Shown here one piece after another: positions 11,166-21,735 of a DNA stretch of 64,000 nt. Within the stretch, counting starts at the first letter, position 1; the number at the start of each line of letters is the position of its first letter. The position numbers and the translations under genes are program-made. The notes under the pieces are model-generated. The model saw nothing but the letters and a program-made list of their open reading frames with translations, was not told the DNA's origin and did not search any database. Source of the DNA: Neoceratodus forsteri (Eukaryota > Chordata > Ceratodontiformes > Ceratodontidae); the NCBI GenBank assembly GCA_016271365.2, contig CM028130.1:466769501-466833500 (forward strand), in the 5' to 3' direction.

Positions 11166-11757
11166 TTAGCAATTGCATTTGAGGTGACCATCATATGAGC
11201 CTTCAGCCTTGTGCGGAAGGTGTTGGTAGAGGTAGCATCCTGGACACCTGGGGGCAGGGAGTTCCATAGGATGGGTGCTGTGATGGCGAATGACTTGCCC
11301 CCCCCCCGCCTTGGTTCTAACCCTGGGCACTGCGAGGAGGGTTCTGTCCGTTGTTCGGAGAAGCCTAGGGTTACTCTTTTGGGCAATGAGCCCAGTGAGG
11401 CTGGGAGGAGGGGAGGGGCTGAGTAATTTATGGATATGGCAGAGTAGGGGGTATTGGAGCCGGGCAACCCAGGAGGGCCAGTTTAGTTGGGACAAAGTGT
11501 CACAGTGGTGGGTCCTGGGGCCAGATAGGGTGGCGAAGTGAGCCACCTTGTGATAGAGAACTTGTAGTCTGTTCATCTCTTGTCTGGCTGCTCCCTGAAC
11601 CACTGGGGCTGCATAGGTGAGAGTCGGGAGCAGGATGCTGATGGCGATGGAGGCCCTGGCCGCAGGTATCAACTGGTCTTTCAGTGTGTACAAGGTCTAG
11701 AGTTTGGCGTGAATATTTTTGGTTACCTGATCTACGTGTTCCTTGAGGGTGAAGCAC
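11166..11757 (-). pseudogene. L2 RT C-terminal domain
   Basis: The frame at 11,166-11,693 contains LQVLYHKVAHFATLSGPRTH then HCDTLSQLNWPSWVARLQ, and an overlapping frame (11,096-11,467) carries APILWNSLPPGVQDA. These are the conserved C-terminal blocks that follow RT in CR1/L2-group elements. The blocks occupy different frames, so at least one frameshift is present. The function of this domain in retrotransposition is not well defined. Confidence 0.7.
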
Positions 11758-11828
11758 TGATCCAGGGTAAGGCCAAGTTATTTTATAGATTCAACCACCT
11801 CAAGTCCTTTGCCTGACGCGGTCGTCGG

Positions 11829-12653
11829 TCAGAGGTGTTGGCTTCGTCGACCAAGGGTTCTTGGGCCAAACAGCATGGCCTTGGTCTTGTTAGGATTTAT
11901 GATCATTCTGTTGGTGACAAGCCATTTCTCTAGGGATGCCAGGTCATCCTGTAGCCCGGAGCTGAGATCTCCCAGATTAGAGGAGGGGCGGTAGATGACA
12001 GCATCATCTGCATACTGTACCACTGAGCTACCACCACAGTATTTGCTGAGATCGATGGTGAAAAGAGAGAAGAGAAGGGGGCCAAGGATTGACCCTTGGG
12101 GCACCGCCTAAGTTAGAGGGAGAGGCTCCTACAGGGAATTTTTCCATTTTACCCTCTGTGACCTCCCAGTGAGGTAGCTGTTGAACCATGACAGGGAATG
12201 ACTGTCTAGCCCAACCTGGCTCAGTTTGGAAAGCAGTAGGTTGTGGTTAACAAGGTCGAATGCCTTGAATAGATCAGTGAAGACTGCCCCAGTGGGGGTC
12301 CCCTTGTCCAGTTCTCTGAGAACATCTGTGGAGAACTTAATAAGCACGGTGTCAGTCCCATGACTGGTTCTGAATCCATGCTGGGAGGGGGCAAGTAATT
12401 GATGGAGCTGTAGGTAGTCACAGAGTTGTTGGTAAATTAATCTCTCTTGGATCTTACCAAGGCTACAAAGTAGGGAGATAGGCATGTAGTTTTTGGTAGA
12501 CTCCCTTGAACCTCCCTTGTGGACAGGGACTACATGGGCCATTTTCCATTGTTCAGGGATGGTACCTTCAATAAGGAATCGATTGAGGAGCCAGGTAAGG
12601 GGCCTGGAGAGTGCAAGAGCCCCTTCTCTTAGTATTCGGGGGGGGGATGCCAT
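11829..12653 (-). pseudogene. L2 reverse transcriptase core
   Basis: Frame 12,129-12,653 has VVPVHKGGSRESTKNYMPIS, QHGFRTSHGTDTVL and the motif A block AVFTDLFKAFDLVNHNLLL. The frame at 11,829-12,104 continues with MPQGSILGPLLFSLFTIDL and the catalytic VQYADDAVIY, then KTKAMLFG. The aspartates expected in motif A and the YADD box are present. A frame break between 12,104 and 12,129 splits the two parts. The enzyme performs target-primed reverse transcription. Confidence 0.85.
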
Positions 12654-13734
12654 CAGGTCCCACAGTTCCCGATATTTTGAGGGACTTTAATAAAGGGAGG
12701 ACTTCGTTAGGTTTTACTAGCCTGATGTGGAAGGTTCGTCGGTCCAGTCTGTGGGGAAGGGGGTCAATCAAGAATGGGAGGTAGGGTGGCAGGCCCGCTT
12801 TGATCAGGTCCAGGTTTGTGAACTGGTGGTTGAGAGCCATAGCGATGCTAGTGTCATCATTTGTTAGTTGACAGTTGACCTCTATGGGGCAGTGAGCGGT
12901 CTTGCCGCTCCCCTTATTAGCCCATTTATATGTGCCCAAAAGAGTCTAGGGTTGCTTAGGTTCTTTTTCTGTAGATGTGTGAGATAGTCTGATTTGGCCA
13001 CTTTAATGGCCATTTTGCACCAATTTCTAAGCGACTTATAGCAGGTTAGGTCAGCCGATAGGTAGGAGAGCTTGATTTGTTTCCAAGCTGTGTCCCGGGT
13101 TTTTATAAGTGATTTCACATGAGGGGTGATCCACTTGTAGCAGCTCCCCTTGGTGTGGAATTTCTTCATAGGGGCCAGGCAATCGGCCACCATAGTGATG
13201 GCTCCCTGGAAGAAGGCAACAGCCTCATCCAGTGAGGGGAGTAGTTTGATTGGACTCCAATCAATGCTGTTTAGGCAGCCAATCAGGTGTTCAGGTTGAA
13301 AGTTTGAGAAATCCCTTGCCACCAGGGTTCAGGGGCGGACTCTGGGGGCCCTGTTTTTCCAGGTGCAGAAGATTGGGAAGTGGTCGCTCAGGGCATCCGC
13401 TAAGGTGCCTGCCACCTTTATATGGGAGGATTTGCTAGTAAGCACCCAATCAAGCGTGGAATGGTTTCCCATTTTATAGTTCATTCGGGTGGGCCCTGCG
13501 ATGACCTGTTCAAGGTTAGCTTCCTGAACCAGCCCTATTAGGGAGTGGTTGTCTTGAGGGGGCCCAATTTAGGTTGAAGTCTCCCAGAATGATTAGCTCA
13601 GAGGTGACCTCTTCAGAGATGTTCCTTAGGACCGCCTCTAGAGATGAGCGTGCATTAGTTGGGGGGGTTATATACACATCTAATGTTGAGATGCTTACAT
13701 GGACCAAGAGTGATGTGTATAAAGATTGATTCAC
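12568..13734 (-). pseudogene. L2 endonuclease C-terminus and EN-RT linker
   Basis: The frame at 13,516-13,734 carries LIILGDFNLNW, an endonuclease motif. Further down an unnamed frame gives ADALSDHFPIF, the catalytic SDH motif of APE-type endonucleases, and 12,882-13,322 (146 residues) is the linker with KKFHTKGSCYKWITPHVKSL. It is joined to the upstream endonuclease start (13,655-14,428) by a frameshift and to the RT by another. Confidence 0.75.
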
Positions 13735-14428
13735 CTTCCGTGCAAGTGGGCTGTTGCAGGTTGATGTGCACTGAGTTAAGGGTGTCTTTTGTGTAGATTA
13801 GGACACCTCCCCCCCTTTTCCTCAGTCTATCTTTTCTGTGGGAGAAGTAACCAAGGGCTGCAACCTCATGGGAGAGAATATGAGGCTTGAGCCAGGTTTC
13901 AGATACGGCCAGGATGTCCAGGTTATACCGGTCCAGCCAGGCTTGAAGTTCCTGCATCTTTGGTCTAAGGCTACATATATTCATATGCGTGATCAGCAGG
14001 CCCTTGGTGGATGCCCAGTGTGGGTCCAGTGGGGAGGAGACCAGGAGGTTGTAAGGTGGGGGTCCAGGATTAGGTTGGATGTCCCCGGCCATGAGCAGGA
14101 GGGTAGCAAGAAGGCAAAGAGATGGGAGGCTACTGAGGGGTAAGAACTTGGTGCAGAGTCTCCGTTTGGTGGTGAGTAATGTTGAGTACAAAATGCCTCT
14201 CCTGCAGAATACATGGGCAGTCAGGAGTGCCTCTATGTTATTATGAGGGAGGGGGTAGTAGTGCCAGGAGTGTCGAGGGGGAGGGTCCGGTGTAGGTGGA
14301 CTTCTTGAGTCCTGTTCTCCTGAGCTAATAGTCATGTCTGCCCAGTGGAGGAACAGGAGGTACAGGATGGCCAGGAGGAGCCCTCTGTTTGGGCAGCTGA
14401 GATAGGGAGGTCCTAGCATGGGGGGCAT
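13655..14428 (-). CDS. L2 ORF2 N-terminus: leader, 2A-like motif, APE endonuclease start
   Basis: A 257-residue open frame. Residues 1-110 are a proline- and leucine-rich leader ending in a hydrophobic run (LCLLATLLLMA). Residues 115-123 read GDIQPNPGP, a 2A-like motif. From residue about 140 the APE-type endonuclease begins with ITHMNICSLRPKMQELQ, then DILAVSETWL, which holds the catalytic glutamate, and RGGGVLIY. The start is the first ATG of the frame; the true start could be elsewhere. The frame ends early, and the rest of the endonuclease is in another frame at 13,250-13,734. Confidence 0.75.
   Translation of the reverse strand: MPPMLGPPYLSCPNRGLLLAILYLLFLHWADMTISSGEQDSRSPPTPDPPPRHSWHYYPLPHNNIEALLTAHVFCRRGILYSTLLTTKRRLCTKFLPLSSLPSLCLLATLLLMAGDIQPNPGPPPYNLLVSSPLDPHWASTKGLLITHMNICSLRPKMQELQAWLDRYNLDILAVSETWLKPHILSHEVAALGYFSHRKDRLRKRGGGVLIYTKDTLNSVHINLQQPTCTEGESIFIHITLGPCKHLNIRCVYNPPN
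14060..14086 (-). other. 2A-like (ribosome-skipping) motif GDIQPNPGP
   Basis: Translated motif G-D-I-Q-P-N-P-G-P preceded by a leucine-rich run. The 2A consensus is D-x-E-x-N-P-G-P, with skipping between G and the final P. Here the glutamate is glutamine. 2A-like peptides are known at the N-terminus of APE-type non-LTR ORF2 proteins, so the position is right. Activity of the Q variant is uncertain. Confidence 0.65.
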
Positions 14429-15358
14429 CTTGCTGGTCTAGGAGGCCAGGTGGAGAGGAGGGATAGCTGGGCGGAGGGGATGGTTTTGCCCCTAGGTAAT
14501 AGTTACCCTGCGTCAAGGGGGCTCAACTTATGAGCAGTAACCAGTCTCGTAAGGGCACCAAGTCCCTGGCGGGTCTGATCAGGGGTGTGGCTGAGATTTC
14601 ATCGGGGCACCGCTAGTCAGCAGTACCCAATCTTGTGTGGACACTGAGTCACAGACATCTTATCCCTGGGATGGATGCGTCAGAAATTTGGAGGGCAGGT
14701 GATCTTAGGAGCACTTGTTACTAAGGGGTCCTCCAGAGAGTGAATTTGATTGCCACTACCCTTTAGGCAGGCAGGTGGGTTGGGTGCAGAAGCTATCTGA
14801 AAAGCCGTAGCCAGGCAAACTCGTATCAATCAGTAGAAGAGAAGCTGTCTAGCTGGAGATGCAGTGTTAACAGAGTAATCAAGCAGGTGCAATTAAGCGT
14901 GTTGCAAACCTAGCCCCTAAGGTAAAGTTAATACACATTTATACATCTCGAGGGGAAAATAGAATATAAGGCAGAATATGCAAGAAATTACTGGATTGCT
15001 TAACAACTCGTAGATGATGCAGATTCTGTATCAGCTAGCTGCTTTCAGCCCCCATAAATATCTCTAACACAAAATTCAGGTGGGAAAGTAGACAATCATA
15101 CAGGCTGTGCAGTTAGTTCAGAGAATTAGATAGACCCTGTAGTCAGGATGCAGAGAGCTTGGAGAGAACAGTTATGTCCAGTATGGGCAGTGCTCAATTG
15201 TTATTGTATCCCAGATTGGCTGTTTTACTCAGCAAGGCAGAGAGAGAGGGAGCATTCCCCTGAGATGAGCTGTCCCAGCCCTGATTTGCTCCCTACAAGA
15301 AGTGGGCATGGCATGGGAGCTTTTAATGGGAGGAGGGAATGGAGTGGGTGGGAGGGCC
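14429..15358 (-). other. L2 5'UTR, unique part
   Basis: Lies upstream of the L2 ORF in minus-strand sense and before the duplicated units. No coding motif is visible. It is assigned to the L2 5'UTR by position only. Confidence 0.4.
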
Positions 15359-15611
15359 GAAAAATCAGCCCCAGTCCACAACCCCAGCAGTCGGTGTAGC
15401 GGAGAGAAAAAGATTGAGGGTCCTGGTCGTCAGGGGAGGTCCACCCGGTAAGTGCTTGCTTGCCGGTGCCTCGACCCCGAGGTAGAACAGCTTGCCGGTG
15501 AGTAGAGCAAAAGTACTGGTGTTTAGCAATCCAGAGGTAGTCTGTGTAATACATGGGGGGGGGGAGTCAAGAGCCCCAGCCACCCTCTCCTCCCCCTGCT
15601 GTCGATCGGTC
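15359..15611 (-). repeat. L2 5'UTR repeat unit, proximal copy
   Basis: About 253 bp repeated at 15,813-16,064 with roughly nine in ten bases identical by eye. It shares GAAAAATCAGCCCCAGTCCA, GAGAGAAAAAGATTG, CGACCCCGAGGTA and CTGATCGGTCGG-like ends. Offset between copies is about 454 bp. Tandem 5'UTR units are typical promoter monomers in LINEs. Confidence 0.75.
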
Positions 15612-15812
15612 GGAATAAGCCGGAGCTCAAGCTCACAGCCTTTTGTCCAGGCTGCTTGAGCATCACCGGCTTGGGCTACCAATAGGCAGGTTGCCTTTTT
15701 TGAATTTTCGTGCCTCCAATAGGTCCCAGCGGAGGCACGGCGCGGTGATTGTCTGGTTGCTCAGGTCGCAGGTCTACAGATGGGAAGCAGAGGTGGGCGA
15801 GTAGGTCACAGT

Positions 15813-16064
15813 GAAAAATCAGCCCCAGTCCACAACCCCAGCAGTCGGTGCAGCGGAGAGAAAAAGATTGAGGGTCCTGGTCGTCGGGGGAGGTCCACCT
15901 GGTAAGCTCTTGCTTTCCGGTGCCTCGACCCCGAGGTAAAACAGCTTGCTGGTGAGTAGAGCAAAAGTACTGGCGTTTAGCGATCCAGAGGTAGTCCGTG
16001 TAATATGTGGGGAGAGTCAATAGCCCCAGCCATCCTCTCCTCCCCTTGCTGTTGATCGGTCGGT
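15813..16064 (-). repeat. L2 5'UTR repeat unit, distal copy
   Basis: Second copy of the unit at 15,359-15,611, sharing order and sequence with few substitutions and a short deletion of a G run. It ends at GATCGGTCGG, taken as the 5' boundary of the L2 element. The L1-like ORF2 begins 43 bp further right. Confidence 0.75.
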
Positions 16065-16107
16065 CATGAGGGGTAATTAGTTGAGATAAGTTTACCCATC
16101 CTTCATA

Positions 16108-17978
16108 ATGGAATCGCTCACTAGAAATGTGTCATGTAATGTAAATGGTGTGCATAACTTGATTAAAATGGTATCGCCTCCTGCATTATTTTTGACAAGA
16201 ATGTGCCAATATTATTTTCCTTCAAGAGACTTGCTTGTTCATGAAGAAGCATAAAAAATAACTGAAACTAGGTGTTTCTGTTTCTTTTTTCCTCCCATAG
16301 CTCTGGCCATAGGGGAGGAATACTGACTGTCATCCAACGAGGCCTTCTTTTTTAACCCATCATATAGAGACTGATGCACCGGGGAGACACATTATAGTTT
16401 CTGGCTGTCTCTTTGTGCACCTCCTTATTATAGCAAACATCTATGTTCCCCCAGGGACAGACAATGGAGTGCTGCAGTGCTTTTTTTTCTAAATTACTAA
16501 AGCTCTTCCATGGGCAGCTTATTTGGGGAGGTGATTTAAACCTGACCATGAACCTCGATTTAGATGCCTCCAATTTGAAATCTTACTGCCTCTCCACAAT
16601 GTCAAAATTTCTGTGTAAAAAAAACTCCAACAGTTAGATATTTTGGATACCTGGCATCATCTGCACCCTCTACAAAAAGAGTTTACTCATTATGCAGCAC
16701 ACTATGGTAGCTATGTTAGGTTGGATTATAAAATGGGTAAAAGAAATCCTTCACCCTGATTGGTCAAAAGGCGGGTCCTTACCTGTCAACAAACTGAAAG
16801 GTGGCACTATTTTCCTAATACCTTAACCTCCATAGGTGAAAGGGCAGCAATATCATTGAGCAACTGATATCTTCCATCAATCCCTCTGCAACCAGAAGTG
16901 ATCTTCCATCACAAACGTGACTGCTACCTTTACACTGAAAAAACCTTCAACTGGGCCCTAAAAATAAAACTACCTTAAATAAAAAATAAAACAAATTAAG
17001 TAAACGTTGTTTCCCTGATCATTACGCTCTCCTTACACACTTAAACAAATTAGAAACATTAAGTATTGTTTATAGTTTTCATTACTACTGTTTCTTTACT
17101 AACAGTGAACAATCCCCCTTCTGTCGTTACCTTCTCACCAGGGGAAATCTCTTCTGCTTGCCTTTTCAGTGAGATAATTGAGTCACTGGCTCTAAAACAG
17201 GCCTTTGTTTTCTGTGTGTACAGTATGTTGGGAGAGTAACATTCTACCAGCGGAACTGAGCAGAATTTTGAATCCCTGTATTCCATGGTAAACATTCCAT
17301 GACAAACATTCTGTGTCTTGAATGAGGGAAAAAAAATAGAAAAAAAAAAACAGGGTGAAGAAAGTAGGCAATATAGTAATACTTTATAAACAAAAAGAAA
17401 AGGTCGGAAAACACAGTTACAGAGGCAGACCCAAACTGCTCAAATAGTACATTGCTGTCCCTCCAACTCACTGGTTTAGCATTTTTCAGTGAGTTGCTGT
17501 CCAATCAGTTTTACCACTCCTCTGCCCAAGTTTGTGGACTATTTTTCACCATATTTAAATAAAATAACATACTATTATTAAATCTTTAATAATGCATCCA
17601 GAGTTTTGTTTGATTGTTATAGAAATAGTTGTCACCCATTTTAAAAGAGCAATAAGATACTTCGGGGTGTGGATTGTTAATTGATAAGACATTACCCAGC
17701 TGTAGTCACTCGGCATGGCGCCCTGGGTACCTAACGACGCACCTGGGGGCATGCTTTTATCAATCAACAACCCATTGCTTTCTTATATTTTCACTACAGT
17801 AGAACATACAGATAGCCTTCACAAAATCCAGCATGGTCCGCTCCATTTGTCAGATCATGCCCTGCTTATCGCTTTTTTTATTTGGGTAAACCTCATCATC
17901 AAACCACCTGGCAGGACCAGGCACTCCTACCTAAACTGGTGGGCCAAATCCCCCAATTATTACAGGATAACAAATTAG
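16108..17978 (+). pseudogene. L1-like endonuclease domain, split
   Basis: The first part (16,108-16,735) reads NVNGVHN, a block with ETRCFCF, then IWGGDLNL-like sequence in the frame at 16,443 and HYAAHYGSYVRLDYKM. The second part resumes at 17,754 with LLSINNPLLSYIFTTV and LHLSDHALLIAFF, the SDH catalytic block. About 1 kb of foreign sequence lies between. The domain would nick the target DNA. Stops and frame changes show that it is dead. Confidence 0.65.
16736..17750. mobile_element. Unidentified 1-kb insertion in the L1 endonuclease
   Basis: L1 coding continuity breaks after TATAAAATG at 16,735 and resumes at CTTTTATCAATC (17,754). ATG is present at both edges and could be a 3-bp target duplication. 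The inserted sequence contains A/T runs at 17,325-17,350 and no coding motif that I recognise. No clear terminal inverted repeats are visible, so the class is unknown. Confidence 0.45.
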
Positions 17979-18987
17979 GGACTACTACCCCAAGTATTCT
18001 CTGAGACACTCTCAAGACTTTTCTCTGCAGCACCATTATAGCGCATGCCGTGGCCCAACATAAAGCTAGAGAACGCAAATGACTGGAGCTTCAACACATC
18101 CTCCACACTTTGCAGTTGTCCTCTGTGCAATACAATACTTCAATATGGTCTCAGCTCTTAGATACAAAGGCCCAGATTCAGAAGCTACTTGATCAAAAGA
18201 TAGAACTTTCACTTTTTTGTCTTAGGCAGCAGTACCATGAAGGAGGGGCTTGAAGGGGTCATGCATTAGCACAAAGGTTTAAGGTACACAAAGCACAGGC
18301 CACTATTTCTAAATTGGAGGACCTGGAAACAACCTGTACCACTCATCATGAGGCCAAGATTCAAATGATTTCTAAACACATTTATTCAAATGAATATACC
18401 CCAGAGGGCCCCCCTTCCGAGGAACAGATGCAACTGTTCCTTCAGCAGGCTAAACTCCCAGCTGTTTCAAACAAACAGGTCACTGCATTAACTCTTCCCA
18501 TTACCCTGGAAGAAATTCTTTGTGGCCGCCAAACTGCTAAGACAAGGAAGTGCCCTGATTTACATGGTTTCCCCTTAGAATTTTACAAAACACTTCTTTG
18601 CAGTCTCGTTACTCCCTTGCTACTCCATCTTGTTCGATCTATCCAGGAGGGGAATGTTCCACCCCCATCCTGGTAGTATGCAATCATAACAGCCCTTGCT
18701 AAACCTGTCAAGGGCTCCGTGTCTCCAGTGTCTTACCATCCTAACTCAGCATTAAATTTTGACTATAAATTATTTATTTCTATCTAGGTCTCAAGACTGG
18801 AGGGTCTTCCCCCATCCCTGCTAGACTGAGACAAGGCAGGTTTTGCTTGTAAGTGCAAGCTCATGATAATGTATGCAGAACCTTACTTATTCTAGTTTAT
18901 GTATCACAATGGTCCATACCCTTGGTTCTGGTTAGCCTGGAAGTGGAGAAGGCCTTTGATTGCATGTTGTGGCCCTTTTTGTGGATG

Positions 18988-19104
18988 ACACTAGCAGTAG
19001 TAGTAATAGTAGTATTTTATTCCTGTAAGTATGAACAGGTATACAATCCCATTGAGCCAGTGCTCATTTACAAGGGACACCTTTGCAGAGAAGTTTGTTT
19101 ACAG
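18988..19104. mobile_element. Short insertion inside the L1 RT
   Basis: About 117 bp between motif A (WPFLWMTL) and the following block (ANLGFPLSF), where L1 proteins are continuous. It contains AGTAGTAGTAATAGTAGTA. The edges CACTAGC and CACTGGC could be a diverged target duplication. It is probably a SINE end or a truncated LINE tail; the family was not recognised. Confidence 0.4.
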
Positions 19105-19317
19105 GGCACTGGCTAATCTGGGTTTCCCTTTGTCTTTTCATACTGTATTACAATCTCTATATTCCTCTCCCCAAGCCTTTCTTAAAGTAAATGGGTCTAT
19201 TTCAACCTCTTTTGCTTCGGGAAGGGGAACTCAGCAGGTCTGCCCCTTATCACCAGTTTTATTTGCACTATATATAGATCCCTTAGCTGCCCATTTTCAG
19301 CGTTCTCTATTTACACG

Positions 19318-19748
19318 GAAACATAGAAGATGATGGCAGATAAGGACCGCAAGGTCCATCCAGTCTGCTCATTTCTTTGTCTAACTTACGAATGTGCCAT
19401 CGGCCCTTGCTCTGTCAATGGCCTACTTATTCATACTCATCTGTATTGCTCCCTTATGCCTATCCCATGCATGTTTGAAGCCCTGCACTGTATTCATATC
19501 CACCACTTCCTGAAGTAGGCTGTTCCTTGCATCCACCACCCTTTCTGTGAAAAAGAACTTCCTTACATTACCTCTTAATTGGCCTCCCTCTAATCTCATG
19601 CTGTGTCCTCTTGTCCTGCTATTTTTCTTATATTGAAACATGTTAGACTCTTTCGCATTGTTAATGCCCTTAAGGTGTTTGAATGTTTCGATCATATCAC
19701 CGCTCTCCCTCCTTTGCTCTAGTTTATACTTGTGCAGGGAATCCCTCG
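19318..19748 (-). mobile_element. CR1 3' fragment inserted in the L1 RT
   Basis: On the minus strand: LHKYKLEQRRESGDMIETFK, then LEGGQLRGNVRKFFFTERVV, a short 3'UTR and the tail CATCTTCTATGTTTCCGTG. This is the extreme C-terminus of CR1 RT plus its 3'UTR and TTTCTATG-type tail, severely 5'-truncated. It is close in sequence to the CR1 at 52,172-53,820, suggesting the same subfamily. Confidence 0.8.
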
Positions 19749-20465
19749 GGGGGGGGGAGTATAAGATCACCCTTTTTGTGGATGATATCCTCTTCATACG
19801 TATAAACCCCATTGAGTCTCTTCATGCTGCCTGGGATATTTTGGCTTGTTTTAAAATCTTGACTGACTTTTGGCTTAATATGCATAAAACCGAGGTGTTG
19901 GCTTTTAACTACTCTCCCCCTCAGACTAAAAAAGTAGGCTTCAAATACGCTGGAATAGGAACTCACTGAAATACCTAGGGATAACTTTAACTGAAAACTT
20001 AGACCATCTAGAAATCCTCAACTATGAGCCCCTAATGGCCACTGTGGCAGTGAACTTCGACTGTTGGTCCAACCTGGACCTTCCTTTCTTACATAGAGTG
20101 ACAGTCATCCACAAAAACGTAATACCTTAGATATTGTTTTATTTTCAAACTCTTACCATGTAGACAAATCCTTCCCATTTTCAGGAATGGAATAGGTTGA
20201 TGTCTTATTTCTTGTGGAGGGAGTGGCGACCTATAATCAGATTTTCTCTGCAAGAATTATTCACTGCAAAAAGGGGCCTCAGTTTTCCTAATATGTATTT
20301 GTATGTTTTAGCCTCTCAGCTAAGATTGATTTGCCTCTGAACATCTGAAGGTTTTCAAGCCTATTGGAAGGATATAGAGTTTGCCCTTAATGACATGTAT
20401 GACACTGGTAATAGTCTCTATTCCTTCTCTCCACATTATCTTCCTTTTTCTTAATTTTCTCCTTA

Positions 20466-20556
20466 CAAGTTCAAGTTCAAGTTTATTGTGAGGAAAACTC
20501 CATTGAGCGGACTCATTCACAAGGTGGTCCTGATACATACAAACAATAAATAACAC
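20466..20556 (-). mobile_element. L2 3'-end fragment
   Basis: Reads AAGTTCAAGTTCAAGTTT and then CTCCATTGAGCGGACTCATT on the plus strand. It is a close copy of the 3' terminus of the L2 at 21,736. The tail is a short (CTTGAA)-type microsatellite. It may be a tiny insertion, or the end of an L2 that the neighbouring CR1 broke. Confidence 0.65.
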
Positions 20557-21735
20557 AATAGACATATGAACATACGAACATACAAAATGCCAGCAGAAAC
20601 CGGCCAAAATGGTCTATTAAGTCTGCTTGATTGTGCAGCAAGCCTCACCTTGCAGCTGCCCCACCCTTCCCAGCCCCCTCACAGTCCTTCCCCACTCTTG
20701 TCCCACCCCTCTTGAAGCAGCCCACCATCCTACATGAAACCACCTCCTCTGGTAGAGTGTTCCACTTGTCTACCACCCTGTCTGTGAAGTAATGTCTCCT
20801 GATTATTCTCCTGAATTTTTCCCCCTCCAACCTCAATTGATGCCCTCTGGTATCCTTCCCTCTCCTGATCCAGAATATCTCTCCTGTATTAGCCTTGCTT
20901 ATCCCCTTCGGGTACTTAAACATCTTGATCATATCCCCACTTCCTCTCCTCCAGGGAATACATGTTAAGCATGTTCAGCCTCCCTTTGTAGGATTTCCCC
21001 TCAAAACCCTGGATCATCTTAGTCACTCTGCGCTGCACCCCCTCCAACAGCCTGATATCCTTTTTCAGGAATGGGTGCCAGTACTGCACACAGTACTTGA
21101 GGTGTGGCTTGACTAGCGACCTGTACAAGGGAAGGATCACCTCACTCCTTCTAGAGGAGATTTCCCTTTGCTATGCAACTCAGCATCTTGTTGGCTTTCA
21201 CTGCTGCCTTCCTGCACTGTGCCGAGTGGTTCATACTCCCCATTATAATCACCCCCAGGTCATTTTCTTCCTCTGTGCTCCTTAACTGTACCTCTCCCAG
21301 CTGATAGCTCATCCCCTGGTTCTTAGCTCCAAAGTGCACTACCTTACATTTCTTGACATTGAACCCCAACTGCCATGTTTCTGACCACTTCTGTAATTTA
21401 GTCAGGTCTCCCTGCAGTCCCTTCCATCCCCCTATGTCATCCATCACAGCTCACATCTTGGTATCATCTGCGAACAGACTGACCTTACTCCGGGTCCCAA
21501 ATGAGATATCTGCTATGAAAATCCTGAACAGCACTGGTCCCATCACTGACCCCTGTGGTACCCCGCTCATTACCGCTCTTGGCGATGAGAGTTTCCCCTC
21601 CACCACCACCCTCTGCTGTCTGCCCTTCAGCCAGTTAGTGATCCACCTCACCATCTTAGTACCCCCACATATTCCAGCTTCCCCCCTAGCCTCACATGTG
21701 GCACAGAATCGAAGGCCTTGCTGAAGTCCAAGTAA
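20557..21735 (-). mobile_element. CR1 LINE, 3' half (RT from motif A to tail)
   Basis: Minus-strand frames give YLDFSKAFDSVPHVRLGGK at the upper edge, then LKGRQQRVVVEGKLSSPRAV, GVPQGSVMGPVLFRIFIADI and the catalytic SLFADDTKM. WSETWQLGFNVKKCKVVHFG, VKPHLKYCVQYWHPFLKKDI and FRRIIRRHYFTDRVVDKWNT follow. The tail has GTATGTTCGTATGTTC repeats. Frames change at least four times. The 5' half of the same element lies at 24,413-26,165, beyond an inserted L2. Confidence 0.85.

Larger units (their letters stand above)
10905..16064 (-). mobile_element. Near full-length L2-type LINE with duplicated 5'UTR units
   Basis: Minus-strand order is 5'UTR with two related units, an ORF start with a 2A-like motif, an APE-type endonuclease, a linker, the reverse transcriptase, a C-terminal domain with THHCDTL, and a 3'UTR ending in AATTTAATAAATAAATGC. 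APE endonuclease plus this RT and C-terminal pattern is the CR1/L2/Rex group. The THHC block and the AAATAAATAAA tail favour L2. The copy is about 5.2 kb long, close to complete, but its frame is broken in several places. RT catalytic YADD is kept. Confidence 0.8.
18314..19970 (+). pseudogene. L1/Tx1-like reverse transcriptase, split by two insertions
   Basis: Frame 18,314-18,676 has the pre-RT block ITLEEILCGRQTAKTRKCPD, then LHGFPLEFYKTLL. At 18,925-18,985 the motif A block SLEVEKAFDCMLWPFL appears, and at 19,100-19,290 LYSSPQAFLKVNGS and CPLSPVLFALYIDPLAA. After a CR1 insertion the catalytic box FVDDILFI follows at about 19,770-19,800, with valine where L1 usually has alanine. A block with SGW-like LTDFWLNMHKTEVLAF follows. 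These blocks are diagnostic for L1-type RT. Stops occur between blocks. Confidence 0.75.
16108..20462 (+). mobile_element. L1/Tx1-like LINE ORF2, 5' part, heavily interrupted
   Basis: Plus-strand translation in scattered frames gives the L1/Tx1 order: endonuclease start (MESLTRNVSCNVNGVHN at 16,108), endonuclease interior, SDHALL near 17,850, RT blocks at 18.3-19.3 kb, the F-V-D-D box near 19,780 and post-RT sequence to 20,460. Three later insertions interrupt it (16,736-17,750; 18,988-19,104; 19,318-19,748). Stops are frequent. The remaining C-terminus appears at about 37,050-38,060. Subtracting the insertions, coding sequence from both halves totals about 3.8-3.9 kb, the normal length of an L1/Tx1 ORF2. 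Confidence 0.75.

Noticed and set aside
17670..17775. Imperfect palindrome (TTAATTGATAAGAC and CTTTTATCAATCAAC)
   Set aside because: Its right arm lies in what looks like L1 coding sequence, so the symmetry may be chance.
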